DNA from: Campanula takesimana
Taxonomy: Eukaryota; Streptophyta; Magnoliopsida; Asterales; Campanulaceae
NCBI GenBank assembly: GCA_026119855.1
Contig: JAOWBW010000444.1
Span: forward strand, 620,001 to 684,000
DNA: 64,000 nucleotides
Reading direction: 5' to 3'
The position numbers and the translations under genes are program-made. Below, in pieces: positions 1 to 13,500 of the stretch (the first letter of the stretch is position 1; every line of letters begins with the position of its first letter). The notes beneath the pieces were generated by a model. The model was not told the origin of the DNA, searched no databases, and saw only the letters and a program-made list of their open reading frames with translations.

Positions 1-470
1 AGAAACAGTTTTAGGTAAACTCTTGTTGGACAAGAAAACCTAAGTCCTAAAGGGTTTTGGAAACCTCTTGTATATAATGTGTGCAGCCGGGAATAGTTCC
101 ACACATATTGATTTTTGAAATCACAAACACTTTCTTGGAGAGAGATTAAACACATAATATACTAGGGTTATTAGGTATGATTAATCCCAATTATCAAACC
201 ATAATAATCGTTAGGAGAAATTGAAGAATCGTTCTTCAATCCGAAGGACCTAGCAGTCAAGTTCAAGAAGGTGTTCTTGAATTCGTTCGAAGTGTGGATA
301 CCAAGAGAGGGTGTTTATCTTAATACCTAAGATCTTAAAGTTTCATTCCGAGAATACAAGGTTAGAATCCTTTTCGTCTTTGTTATAAATTATTTGATCA
401 TAGCGGATCCTGGCTTTGGGTTTTGTTCATGTAAAGTCTTCCGCTGCGCATGATCCGTGGAAACCCAACA
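1..470 (+). repeat. 3' part of a Ty1/copia LTR (runs in from outside the window)
   Basis: Ends in CCCAACA at 470, the same terminus as the complete LTR ending at 2007, and shares segments with positions about 1670-2007 of that LTR (GTTCTTGA-ATTCGTTCG-TGTGGATA, CCGCTGCG). Confidence 0.6.
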
Positions 471-519
471 CCATGTGTATTAGATACATTTGTGATTGGG
501 CCTAGTGCAAGTGGGAGAT
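471..519 (+). mobile_element. 49-bp copia internal remnant with polypurine tract
   Basis: Only 49 bp lie between two LTRs. The stretch ends with AAGTGGGAGAT immediately before the next TGTTGG, the usual copia polypurine-tract layout. No gag-pol remains. Confidence 0.5.
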
Positions 520-2007
520 TGTTGGTGTATATGCCCTAGGCATGATTATTGGCACGTTGTTTGACAATGTTTGTTATCACTTTTTCATTTATATATAGAG
601 ATGTTTTAGATTATTATTTGTTGTTACATGTTTTTTTATAATAATCTCCGTCCCTAGTACTTATGAAGAACTAATATAAGTTTAATTCGATGATCATGTG
701 ATGATCATGTGTATGGGATACAAGTTAAACTTATGGGTGTGCGTTGGTGAACACATACTGGACATGACCCAACTATGAGGTTTATGTCATAGTCAAGATG
801 TCATATTAAACCTCTAAATAGTTATATCATTGAATCCTTAGACCTGCAATTATTACGATCTTCCACATAGTGGAGATCATGTTTGACATATTCAAACGTT
901 ACCCTTAACTAAGTAATTATAAAGGATATGATTGGCATGATCGAAGCTATGTAGGGAAGTGTAATAAGTTAAGATGGAATTTGTCCCTCTTCGTGAGAGA
1001 TGTCAAGCTTGGTCCCCTCGATGAATAGTATTGATGAAATGCATGGCCGTGCTCAAATGAATTGACATGATCAATGTCATTTGTATTATCAACTATTTGG
1101 AATCGAGAAAAGTATTGGTCATTGTAAGTTGACCATTGACCATGGCTTACGCTCAATGACATCGTAGACAAATGGATTGTGATATGTTCTATATAAAAGG
1201 ATTCACGAACTTTCACAAGTTATATTAATTGGGTAGTCATGATGGCTTGCTAGAGTCCGCTCATGATTTATGAGTACAAATGTGTTTGGACTCATTGCCA
1301 ACTTAATATAATCCTATGGGGTCACACACGTAAGAACGAATTGTTTAAAAGGCTAAAAATGAGAATCTGGGGGTGCACGACCGAGCACTATGTGCAGAGT
1401 GGCCGTGCACTATAAGTTACAGAATGTCTGTTTTTCCAGTCCTTAGAGCACGGACGCTCCCCTCAAAGGACTCGACAGTGCTGCTCGGCCGCTCCCCACA
1501 AAGGACACGACCGTGCATGACCGCCTGGAACAAAATCTGATTTCGTTTTTAGATGGGATTTTGACTATTACTCCTTAATGGTTAAGGACTAATGGGTATA
1601 AAAGTCCCTCTAAAAATCCTAATCAGTAACAATTTGATATTAGATCAATAAGAAACTCTCATAGAGAGAAAACCAGTCTTCTTCTTCCTCAAGAACAAGA
1701 ACCCTAGTTTTCATATAGCCCACTTTGGATCTAGCAGTTCGGATCAAGAAGTGTTCTTGATATTCGTTCGCGTGTGGATACACATAGAGGGCGTTGATCT
1801 CAACTCATTCAAGTTCGTGGTTCATCAATTCAAGGCGTGTTCCTGCGATCGTGATTCAAGAGCGCGAAGAACAAACATTCAAGATCTGGAAATTTTAAAG
1901 CATCATCACGTTAGTATTCTAAATTCATCTCCATATTAATTTAATCATCTTGAATGGATCTAGGCTTTGGGTTTATTCCGCTGCGTATTATAGTGCAAAA
2001 CCCAACA
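520..2007 (+). repeat. Complete Ty1/copia-type LTR, 1,488 bp
   Basis: Bounded by the 6-bp inverted ends TGTTGG (520-525) and CCAACA (2002-2007). A polypurine tract lies directly upstream. There is no coding capacity inside; the short ORF at 1751-1939 is not protein-like. Confidence 0.65.
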
Positions 2008-2429
2008 TATATAATGCATGGTCGTGCTCGAGTGAATTTATTAGATCAATGTCATTTGTATTATTATCAATATATCAAGCATTAAACAAGTAAGTTGACC
2101 ATTGACTATGTCTTACGTTCAATAGACATCGCGAGACAAAGAGGTTGTGATATGTTCTAATATTTGGATCTAGAAATCCCGTTCGAGAATCGTTCTTGAA
2201 ATTCGTTCGTCGTGTGGATTCTTATATAGGGTGTTCGCTTTTCAATACCTTCAACTCCGTGATTTCAAGATTATAGCAAGAAGATCCAAGATTCAAGATC
2301 CAATATCGAAGAATAAGAGTTAGTATTCTATATTCATTTTGTATTTAATTTAATCATCATGAACGAATCCGAGCTCTAGGGTTTGTTATTGTTGTTATTC
2401 CGCTGCACATATTTCCTCAAAACCTAACA
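2008..2429 (+). repeat. Internally deleted copy of the same copia LTR
   Basis: 2008-2160 resembles 1043-1190 (GCATGG-CGTGCTC, AATGTCATTTGTATTAT, GTTGACCATTGAC). 2161-2429 resembles 1733-2007 and ends in CCTAACA. About 540 bp between these blocks is missing. Confidence 0.5.
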
Positions 2430-3330
2430 GTTTTGGCTTTCCGCTCCGCAACTACTCAGATGTGCGCGCTCAAGTGTCCCGGTTGTCTGCGTGTCCAATA
2501 CGAAAGTTGCTAGTTGTAATTTTCAGGTCAAGATAGTGTTATCTGAAATATGTTACTGAGCAAGAATTATCATAATATAATTTTAAATGCACGAAACAGT
2601 CGGTAAAGGACTTTTCTAAGGCTGCGGGCCCCAGTCCGTGATCTTTGTGCCCGTTTTTTGGAGGATATGTCCATTTACTCAGTTTTGAGTCCTGATCATG
2701 AATCCGGGCTTCGTTTTTATCATTAGGTGCACCGATAAGGCGGTCGGTAATTTGAAAGAGCCAAATCCAAGGTATTAGCTCAATTCTATTGTTTAGACCA
2801 ATTAAGAGGGTTTATTAGGGGATGCAAGATCAGGGTGTCAACAATATTAATTATAATGATGTATTATTAACAAATTGTATTTTTTTAGAATAATTAAAAT
2901 TAATTTAAATTATTAGAGCAAAATACAAGAAAGATTGTAAACGAAATAATCAAACACGAACACAAGAATTTACGTGGTTCACCAACTTGACTACGTCTAC
3001 GAGCGGAGTGAGAATATATATTATTAAATGGTAATTACAAAGACAATATCTCTAATTTAGTTGCACAAATTATTGAGCACAATAATTTCGTCAACCTAAA
3101 TCTAGATCTTATATCTCTACTAGTATCTCTCAAGATGACCGGCAAAAAATATGTTAGGGGAGAGGGTAGTATTTATAGTCATAAATACCTAAAACCTTAA
3201 AGGAGAAGAAATCTTATTTCTTGTGTACAAAGTAATTTGAATCTTATTTCTTGTGTACAAAGTAATTCTATTCTCATTAAGAAATAGCTTTCCTATTGAA
3301 CAATTCTTTGTACCAATAAAAACTTAATTA
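2430..3330. repeat. Unassigned AT-rich sequence with LTR/TRIM-like motif
   Basis: No gene seen. 2970-3010 reads TTACGTGGTTCACCAACTTG then ACTACGTCTACGAGCGGAG, a motif common in plant LTR and TRIM elements. A tandem duplication of about 34 bp (TCTTATTTCTTGTGTACAAA) lies at about 3206-3267. Confidence 0.3.
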
Positions 3331-3496
3331 AACCAATAAACCTTAATCCTCGTACCAAAATGATTTATTTTTCTTGCCCAGTTCGAATCCCAAGATAAGA
3401 TTCACTTTGATCAATAGTAATTGATTTAAAAGTGTATTCCCAACATAAATTTTTGCTAAAAATTTATTTGCAGTGATAATAATAATATAAAAAAGG

Positions 3497-3751
3497 TACT
3501 CCCCCGTCTCAAAATAGATATCGTTTTGGAGTGTTTCACACATATTAAAAAATATCATTAATGCATGCGAAGAAGTCCCAAATACCCTTAAAGCAATTCA
3601 AATACCTAGGTGATTAAAAGGTTAGGTAAGAAATAACTCACTATCATTATTAAAGGGGTATAAATGATATAAAAAAATAAAAAGACTTTGAAAATAATGA
3701 AACGAAAAGTATTTTGAGACAAAATTTATCTCCAAAAAGACTGAGGGAGTA
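3497..3751. mobile_element. Stowaway-type MITE (255 bp)
   Basis: TA target dinucleotides flank terminal inverted repeats starting CTCCCCCGTCTCAAAATAGAT at the left and the matching GAGACAAAATTTATCTCC...GAGGGAG at the right. Confidence 0.65.
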
Positions 3752-3764
3752 CTAGGGAATTAAG

Positions 3765-3910
3765 ATCCCATGTACCACTTGTGTGCCACAAGTGATCAGA
3801 CGGCTATGCATCATTTGTGATATTATAATTATCTCAATCTTAATAAGATATAGCCATTGGATCACTTGTGGTACATAATGGTACACCAAAAGTGGTACAG
3901 GGGATTTCCT
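3765..3910. mobile_element. Small foldback/MITE-like inverted repeat
   Basis: Left arm ATCCCATGTACCACTTGTG and right arm AAGTGGTACAGGGGAT are complementary over about 45 bp with a few mismatches. Superfamily unclear. Confidence 0.5.
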
Positions 3911-3957
3911 CTCAGTACTAGGACGGGGTGTGTAGTGTGTATCCGTCAATTTATACA

Positions 3958-4089
3958 AGGGTGTTGTTATACACACCCGTAAAATTAATTTACACACCCG
4001 TAAATAGCTTGAAATTTTAAATGATACAACACCGTAAAACACAGTTACGGGTGTATTCATAAGTTTTATGGAGGTGTATAACAACCCCT
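3958..4089. mobile_element. Small inverted-repeat element near the promoter
   Basis: Arms AGGGTGTTGTTATACAC and GTGTATAACAACCCC are inverted copies. The element ends a few bases before the candidate TATA box. Confidence 0.45.
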
Positions 4090-4090
4090 T

Positions 4091-4230
4091 TATACAAAGG
4101 AAAGGAGAATATTGATTGCTGACTTTTCAATTAGCTCGAAATTTCCACAATGATTTCTTGTCAGTTGACAAACCCCAACCAAGACAATCGACTGATTTGA
4201 CCAATTTCAACATCGACATCAAAAATCACT
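4091..4230 (+). promoter_or_regulatory. Candidate core promoter and 5' UTR with a 16-codon upstream ORF
   Basis: A weak TATA-like TATACAAA lies at 4091-4098, about 135 bp before the start codon. If transcription starts some 30 bp after it, the leader contains one upstream ATG at 4150 opening a 16-residue ORF that stops at 4200, 30 bp before the main ATG. Only sequence pattern supports this. Confidence 0.3.
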
Positions 4231-4589
4231 ATGGATTTGTCGTCGCAGTCGACGGCGGCGGCGGAATCCCTCCTATTGGAGGATTTCGGTCAGAAGGTGG
4301 ATCTAACACGGCGTATTAGAGAGGTGTTGGTGAATTATCCGGAAGGGACGACGGTGCTAAAGGAGCTGATACAGAACGCAGATGACGCCGGAGCCACCAA
4401 GGTACGCCTGTGTTTGGACCGCAGGTCGCATGGCACCGGCTCCTTATTGTCAGAGAAACTGGACCAGTGGCAAGGACCTGCTTTGTTGGCCTATAACAAC
4501 GCGGAGTTTACGGAGGAAGATTTTGCTAGTATTTCCAGGATTGGTGGGAGCGGGAAACAAGGCCAAGCTTGGAAAACTGGTCGCTTTGG
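4231..4589 (+). CDS. Sacsin-like gene exon 1 (residues 1-120)
   Basis: Encodes the first half of Hsp90-like module 1. The N-box ELIQNADDA has catalytic-type Glu45, metal-binding-type Asn49 and Asp52. The exon ends within the GRFG motif (Gly117 to Gly120), with donor GTATGT after two bases of codon 120. Confidence 0.93.
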
Positions 4590-7500
4590 GTATGTAAATT
4601 TGCCTTTTCTACTTATTATTACTGTTTGGCATAAGCTATAACATGTGCTCTAGTACCCAAGACTGCATATACTTATTTGCAAATGTACTGATTTGGGGCC
4701 TTGATAGCTATTCTAGTGGCATTGGAACTTGCCATGACCGTGGTTCTCGGAATTGATTTAGAATAAGCATTGTATGGCAAAAGCTAATTACGTACACTAC
4801 GACTCTAGAAAGACTGAAACACTGGTGGCAAAAGCTAACATTATTTAAAAAAGCATGTAGTTCTCAAACACCATTTAAGGAAGAGGGAATGGGTGCACAT
4901 GCATCATTAGTGGTGGGGAGTGGGCCGGAATCTGGAGATAAGGCTGGGGGTGATTGAGGGGAACGTTGGTGGTGGGAGGGAGAGGGAGGGTTGAAGGAGA
5001 GGGGAGATCGAAATAAAATTGAGGGAGGCGCTGGTGGAGTAGGAAGAAGGTAAGATAGAAACAGAGGTGGGAGGAGAGAGGGAATCTGGCAGGGGAAACA
5101 ATGGAGGAGAATGGTAGGTATGGAAGGGTGGGTCGCTGAAGAAGAAATTATGGGTGGAATCGGTGTTCGTTTTTGGTTGAAGAAAAGTAATATAGGTGGA
5201 AATCTGTTTGTTTTGATATTTTCTTTTTCGTTTTACACTGTTCACTTGTTTCTCCGTTAATAAACCCATTAAAATTTAATGGATGTTATCATGTGCCGTC
5301 ACGTTACCAAAAAACATTAAATGATTGACGGTCATGTTAACAGAGTGAGGACATTGAAAAGTTTTGGTAGTTGGTTGATGAGATCGGGTTAAAAAATAAA
5401 ATCAGTGACCACATTTGAAAAACATGTATTGTTATGTGACCGAAATATCAGTTTTGCCATTGATTTATCTTATCAAATTTCTTCTGCAATTTTTTTTTTT
5501 TACTGTTTTCTATGTTGTGATATATTGTAGCAACGTCATCACGTCTTTTCTGACCGACCTCCCACAACTTGTTTTGTATTTTATTGTGATTATCAAGTCT
5601 GTCTGAAAGCACTTATGCACGCTTCTGAGTATGTAGTTCTCTTGATTCCTCAATATGCAATTCGCAAGATTGGTGCAACATTTGTAGAGAACTTTTATCA
5701 AGATATTGAAATCTTAATCTACTCCTAAACATAAATGCTTACACAAGCAAGTTTAAATATCTGGAAGATTGACTACTGTGTCATTTTTTGTCTTTTATCT
5801 CTATATATGTATTGATCCTTCCCTGTATTTTACTCCAGTTCACGCGTCATGTTTTCATTTTCCACCCTTTTCTATTTCATTAGTTTTGCGTTGTTAACTT
5901 TTCTTTCTTTTTCTACTTTGTGCTTAACATTTGCATGGCTTTGCAATGACTTGCTGATCCAGGGTTGGCTTCAACTCGGTGTACCATCTGACTGACTTGC
6001 CATCTTTCGTTAGTGGGAAATATGTTGTACTATTTGATCCCCAGGGCGTTTTCCTTCCGAATGTTTCCACTGCAAATCCTGGAAAGAGAATTGAGTACGT
6101 CAGTTCTTCAGCCATCTCGTTGTATGAAGATCAGTTTTTTCCATATTGTGCTTTTGGTTGTGACATGAGAAGTTCTTTTCCCGGAACTTTATTCCGTTTT
6201 CCTTTGAGGAATGCAGACCAAGCAGCCAACAGTAAGCTCTCAAAGCAAGCTTACTTAGAAGATGACATCTCTTCCATGTTTGTTCAGCTGTATAATGAAG
6301 CAGTTTTTGCACTTCTTTTTCTTAAAAGCGTACTTACTATTGAAATGTATGTATGGGATGCTGGACTGCCTGAACCTAGAAGGATATACTCCTGCGCTAT
6401 CAACTCAGCCAATGATGATACTATTTGGCATCGCCAAGCACTTCTAAGATTGTCCAAGTCTCCAAATTCTCTAGATTATAAGATGGATGGATATTCCGTG
6501 GACTTTATTAGTGAGGAAATTACTGGAAACGAGTCTCAGAAGAGGATTGATACTTTCTATGTTGTGCAGACAATGGCATCATCATCCAGCAGAATAGGCT
6601 CTTTTGCTGCGAGTGCCGCCAGGGATTATGACATTCACTTGCTACCTTGGGCTTCTGTTGCAGCTTGCATCTCAGATAACACATCTAATGTAATATTCAT
6701 TACTTTACTCTCATTGGGGTTCTAAGCCCCGCACTCTTTCCCTCCATAACTTACACCTTTTTCTCCGTTTATTTCTATGCTTAAGTAGTTTAGTGGCATT
6801 TATTGCTATCATTCTTCTTTACAGAATTATGTGTTCTGCCGTTTTGAGGGCTCAATTTCGTTCTAACCTGTATGGAGTAGTGAGTGTACTACTGTACTTT
6901 GTGTAACACATCAATTGGAGTATTTGAAATGAAATAGCTGGAGAAGTGGGAATTCTCTTGTTATGCACCACGGTTGCTTGCAAGCCAAGAATTACCTATA
7001 CTTAGGGTGTAGGTGGTAACCACATCATCAACCCTGGTGATTGTATTGATAAATAGAATTGGGTTTGAAGAACAATTTTATATGATCCCGTTCATACAAT
7101 GTATTTAATTTTCAGAACCAAACGTTTTGGATTTGAGTGTCGACTTTCCCAAACTACTCTCACACACTGAAACACACACTTGCTTGACCTTCTTTCTATC
7201 ACACACACTGTTAGTCATGCTGGCAAGATACTTCTGGTGAAGTTTAATCCCCTGTATCGTCAGTCAACCTTCATTGGCAACAGTATCGGCGCCAAAGTCT
7301 TCACAGCCTGCCGTACTGCAGTATTTCAACAAGCCTACTGAATTTCTTCAAATTCTTCTGGTATGTATTTTTTTGTCATTGGTGGATATTTTGATGATGT
7401 GTGCGGAATGACAATAATGATCTGCTTAGAAAGAGGAGTCGGGGGACTGAACATAAACAGCTGAGTATTGTGTGTCAAATAGAAAGTAATCTGTCGCAAT

Positions 7501-10500
7501 GACAGTGGGAAAATCGCTGGATAAAACTAACAGTTGACGACGTTAAAAAGATAACGGTGGAGGCAGTCATTTAATTTGGAGATGAGAAGTTGGATAGGCG
7601 TGTCTGTGTAGTGTAGGGAGGAGAGAAGGTGGAAGAAGAAGATTGGGGAGGCTGAAGGTGGGATCAAGGGGACTGAGGAAGGACATGAATTTCGGTTATT
7701 TATAAAACTTAAGGGGTTCAAATGTAAGTTTCCAGTTAAGGGGTTCAAATGTAAGTTTTCGTAAGCAAATTAGGATGGTAATTGGATACGACAATCTAAT
7801 CAACCACTAGAATACCCTTACTATCTCGTATAAGTATCTTTTTCTTTCTATCGATCTGAAATCTGCAAAATTGAATATCTCTGCTTCAAATATCCCTTAA
7901 TATATATACTTCGTTTTTATTTTTTATTGTTTGATTAGAAGTTCTCCAGAAATGCTAAGAAGAAAGGAGAAGATAGCAGGCTCAATATTTCTCTTAAAAG
8001 CCCATATGTTTCTCGTGGTTTGGAGGGCGGGCAGTTGAATGATTCATGTTGTCTTTGGTCTTCACTTTTTTATTTTTATTTTTTGATATCAAAGAACTCA
8101 ATCACATGTGCCAGGGTATCTTAAGCTTCTGTGTTTTTGATAAGGTGCAACTCACAAGAAGTGGTTGCCGTGCCATGAATGGTCTACATCACTGGTGTTG
8201 AAAATGTTTGAAGTCTAAAATTTCAGGAAATCTTTAGCCATGATAAGTAGATGCTCGTCAAAATGCTGCTCATATACGTCTCTGCTCTGTAGACTTTCTC
8301 TACTTGAATCCTAATATTGAGTTTTTTCCTTCTAAGGGAGAACTCTGGAAAGAAGTTTATATGCTATTTTATTTGTAGGAAGCATCCTATTATTTTGGAA
8401 TCCCATAAGAATACAAGGACTCTATACTGAGTCATTTTCTATTTCTTGGTTGAATTTCATTTTTCATTTCTTGGTTGAATCTCATGAATAAAGTGTTATT
8501 TGTCTAATTACAATTGCAGGATGATGTTCTTAGGCAAGGCCAGGCGTTCTGTTTCCTACCTTTGCCTGTAAAAACTGGAATGACAGTGCAAGTAAATGGA
8601 TATTTTGAGGTTTCCTCAAATCGTCGCGGCATCTGGTATGGAGCTGATATGGACAGAAGTGGAAGAATTCGTTCGAACTGGAATAGGCTTCTCTTGGAAG
8701 ATGTTGTTGCTGCTTCTTTTGCTCAACTACTCCTTGAAGTGAAAACACTGGTGGGTCCAACTGAATCATATTATTCATTATGGCCTACTGGGTCCTTTGA
8801 AGAACCATGGAACATTTTGGTTGAGCAGTTATATAAGAACATTGGTGATTCTCCTGTCTTGCATTCAGATGTTGAGGGGGGGAAATGGGTTTCACCAATC
8901 AATGCTTTCCTTCATGACGACAAGTTTTGTAGGACTAAAGAACTTGGTGAGGCTCTTGTACAGCTTGCAATGCCTATTGTACATTTGCCGGATGCCCTGC
9001 GTAATATGCTACTGGAACATGCATCTATCTTGCGGCTGAAAATGGTGACTCCTGATTCTGTGCGGCATCATCTTAGGGGATGCAGCGGTCCAAGTGTTTT
9101 AAGCAGATCTTTCAAGCTAATTTTGCTGGAATATTGTCTCGAAGACCTGCTTGATACTGAAGTTGGTATGTACGTAAATGACCTGCCTTTGCTTCCTTTA
9201 GCAAGTGGTGACTTTGGATCTTTTTCTCAATCCTCCGAACGGGTGTCTTATTTTATTTGTAATCATTTGGAGTACATGCTCCTTCAGAAAATCTCAAATA
9301 GAATAATTGATCACAGCATTCCTCAAAACATATTAGATAGACTCTCAGCTGTTGCTGAAGCCTCTACTGCAAACCTTGTTGTGTTTGATGTGTATTGCTT
9401 CCTTCAGCTACTCCCAACATTTGTACCCGCTGATTGGAAATACAGGACTGAAGTCCTTTGGGATCCCACGACTAATTCTAATCATCCAAGTGCTTCATGG
9501 TTTCAGCTTTTCTGGCAGTATCTTCGAGATCGGTGTGAGAACTTGTCCATGTTCGGCGATTGGCCTATATTGCCTTCTCTTTCTGGTCAACTTTATAGAC
9601 CATCTCATCAGTCGAGATTGTTGAATGTGGAAAAATTGTCAGACAAGATGCAAGATGTCTTAGTGAAGATAGGGTGCAGGATTCTTGACAGCAGTTATGG
9701 TGTTGAACATCCGGATCTGTTCCACTATGTGCACAACGCTGATGCTTCTGGCGTATTGGAGTCAATTTTTGATGTCGTCTCTTCTAATGCTAGCATTAGA
9801 CAGTTGTTTCATACTCTAGAAGCCGAAGACAAAGATGAGCTTCGTGGATTTGTTCTTGATCCAAAATGGTACTATGGAAACTGCATGACGGACTCTGATA
9901 TACAGTGTTGCAAGAGGCTTCCTATTTACAGAGTCTATGGCTGCGAATCTGCTGAAGGTTTTCAGTATTCAGATTTAGAAACCCGAAAATTCTTGCCGCC
10001 GTTGGGTTGCCCGGAGTCCTTATTTTGCGGGGATTTCATTTACAACTCGTCCAGTACTGAAGAAGAAGTTTTAAGAAGATACTATGGCATTGAGCGGATG
10101 GGGAAGACAGTTTTTTATAAGCTACACGTGCTTAATAGGGTCACAGAGCTGCAGCCAGAGGACCGAGACAGCATCATGCTGTCTGTTCTCCACGATCTAC
10201 CACAATTATGTACCGAGGACTCCTCTTTCCGAGGAATTCTAAGAACTTTGGAATTCATTCCAACTTCAGGCGGTCACTTGAAATGCCCGGCAGTGCTATA
10301 TGATCCTCGGAATGAAGAACTTTATGCTCTACTTGAGGAGTCGGGTAGTTTTCCGGTTGGTGTTTTCCATGAATCGGGCATTTTGGACATGCTACAAAGT
10401 TTGGGTCTTAGAACTAGCGTGTCTCCAGATGCAATCATACAAAGTGCTCGAGAGGTAGAACGGTTGATGCACAATGATCAACAAAAGGCACACTCGAGGG

Positions 10501-13500
10501 GAAAGGTTCTTCTTTCCTACCTGGAAGTGAATGCACTGAAATGGCTGCCTGATCTGCCAAAGGATGATCAGGGAACAATGAATAGGATGCTTTCACGAGC
10601 CGCAAGTGCATTTAAGCCCCGGAATTTAAAATCTGACCTAGAAAAGTTTTGGAATGATTTACGAATGATTTGTTGGTGTCCTGTTTTGGTTTCTTCACCA
10701 TATCAATCTTTGCCATGGCCACTTGTATCATCTATGGTTGCTCCTCCTAAGCTTGTGAGACTATACAAAGACTTGTGGCTTGTTTCAGCAAGTATGCGGA
10801 TACTGGATGGAGAATGCTCGTCAACAGCTTTGTCTTATTACCTTGGTTGGTCATCTCTTCCTGGAGGAAGTGTAATTGCTGCTCAGTTGCTTGAACTTGG
10901 GAAGAATAGTGAGATTGTGACTGATGCAGTTCTTCGGCAGGAATTGGCATTGGCAATGCCAAGGATTTACTCTATATTAGCTACCATGATTCATACAGAT
11001 GAGATGGATGTTGTAAAAGCTGTCCTGGAAGGGTCCCGTTGGATTTGGGTGGGTGATGGTTTTGCAACGTCGGATGAGGTTGTTCTCAACGGTCCTCTTC
11101 ATTTGGCTCCTTATATACGTGTCATACCTGTCGATTTGGCAGTTTTTAGGGATTTATTTGTGGAGCTTGGTATTCGGGAGTTCTTGAAAACTACAGATTA
11201 TGCTAATATATTGCACAGAATGGCTATGACTAAAGGATCTACTCCTTTGAACGCACATGAACTGCGGGCCGCTTTACTCATCGCACAACATCTGGCTGAA
11301 GTTCAGTTGTATGAAGAGCAGGTAAAGATTTATTTGCCAGATGTATCATGCATACTAGTCAGTGCTACAGAATTAGTTTATAATGACGCTCCTTGGTTGC
11401 TTGGTTCAGAATATCCCGATAGCTCATTTGGAACCACTTCGTCCGTGGCCTTAAATGCAAAGAGAACGGTTCAAAAATTTGTACATGGTAACATATCGAA
11501 TGATGTTGCGGAGAAGCTTGGTGTTTGTTCTCTTCGAAGGATGTTGCTCGCTGAAAGTGCTGATTCAATGAATTTGAGTCTATCTGGAGCTGCTGAAGCA
11601 TTTGGTCAACATGAAGCGTTGACTACCAGACTTAAGCATATACTTGAAATGTATGCGGATGGACCCGGAACTTTATTTGAGCTGGTGCAGAATGCTGAGG
11701 ATGCAAGAGCATCTGAGGTTAGATTCTTATTGGACAATACTCAGTACGGGACTTCATCTGTTCTGTCACCTGAAATGGCAGAGTGGCAAGGACCTGCTTT
11801 GTACTGTTTCAATGACTCTGTATTCAGTCCACAAGATTTATATGCAATCTCTCGCATTGGTCAAGAAAGTAAATTGGAAAAGCCGTTTGCAATTGGAAGA
11901 TTTGGATTGGGTTTTAATTGTGTTTACCACTTCACAGACATTCCCGCATTTGTTTCAGGGGAAAATATTGTTATGTTTGACCCTCATGCCTGTAATTTGC
12001 CGGGTATCTCTCCGTCACACCCTGGCTTGCGGATTAAATTTGCTGGGAGAAAGGTTTTAGAGCAGTTCCCTGATCAATTTTCTCCGTTCCTTCACTTTGG
12101 CTGTGACATGCAGCATTCATTTCCTGGCACCCTCTTCCGTTTTCCCCTCAGGAGTGCACATGCTGCTTCAAGAAGCCAAATAAAGAAAGAAGGATATTCA
12201 CCTGAAGATGTCATATCCCTCTTCTCTTCTTTCGCTGAGGTTGTTTCGGAGACTTTACTTTTTCTGCGCAATGTGAAGACTATCGCCATTTTTGTAAAGG
12301 AAGGAGCTAATAGTGAAATGAAGCTCCTACATCGTGTTCACAAGCAAGCTGTTAGCGAGCCTGTAGCTGAAACCAATGCATTCCAACATATGTTCAACTT
12401 TTTGAATGAAAGTCAGCGAGATAGATTTGATAAGGACCAGTTCCTTGATAAGCTTAGCAGTTCCGTTGATAGAGGTTTACCATGGAAGTGCCAGAAAATC
12501 TTTTTGAGTGAGAAAAACTCATCTGGTGATAAGTCACATCTCTGGCTAACCAGTGAATGCTTAGATGGTGCTCGAGTGAAGAAAAACATGGCTGCTATTG
12601 ACAATAAATATCATAAATATATTCCTTGGGCATGCGTGGCTTCACATTTACACTCTTTAGAGGCTGAATCAGGAACACGCAATACTCCAAATGCCGAGGA
12701 TTCTCGAGTCATTATTTCAGATATACTTCAAATGCCCACATCATCTCAAGAAAGAAAGAATTTTGAGGGTCGCGCCTTCTGCTTTTTACCACTTCCAATT
12801 GATACTGGTCTCCCAGTGCACGTGAATGCCTATTTTGAATTGTCTTCTAACAGAAGAGATATATGGTTTGGGAATGACATGGCGGGGGGTGGAAAGAAGC
12901 GCTCAGACTGGAATATATACCTCCTTGAAGAAGTTGTTGCCCAAGCTTATGGCCATTTACTTGAGAAAGTTGCGCTGGAAATAGGCCCATCTGATCTATT
13001 CTTTTCCTTTTGGCCGACAAAGGTAACAATAGGTCCTTGGGGATTGATGGTAAAGAAACTCTATACTTTTCTTGCCGATAGCGGTCTTAATGTACTGTAC
13101 ACTAAAGCTAGAGGGGGCCAGTGGTTATCAACCAAACAGGCTATTTTTCCTGATTTTTCCTTTGACAAGGCATGTGAGCTTGGAGATGCACTATCTGATG
13201 CAGGGTTACCTCTAGCAACTATTTCTAAGCCGCTTGTGGAGAAATTCATGGAGGTCTGCCCCTCATTGCATTTTCTTACGCCTCAGTTACTAAGGAGCTT
13301 GTTAGTTCGTCGGAAACGTGGATTTAAGGACAGGAATGCCATGATCTTGACGCTCGAGTACTGTTTACTTGATTTAAGAGATCCTGTCCAATACGATAGT
13401 TTTTATGGTTTGCCTTTGATACCTCTTTCCAATGGCTTATTTACACCGTTCCAGAAGAGGGGGGTGAGTGATAGAATTTATGTTGTACGTGGAGATGCAT

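Noticed and set aside
4907..5269. Minus-strand 120-codon ORF in intron 1
   Set aside because: Pro/Ser-rich translation of a purine-rich tract; no domain, and it lies in an intron of a well-supported gene.
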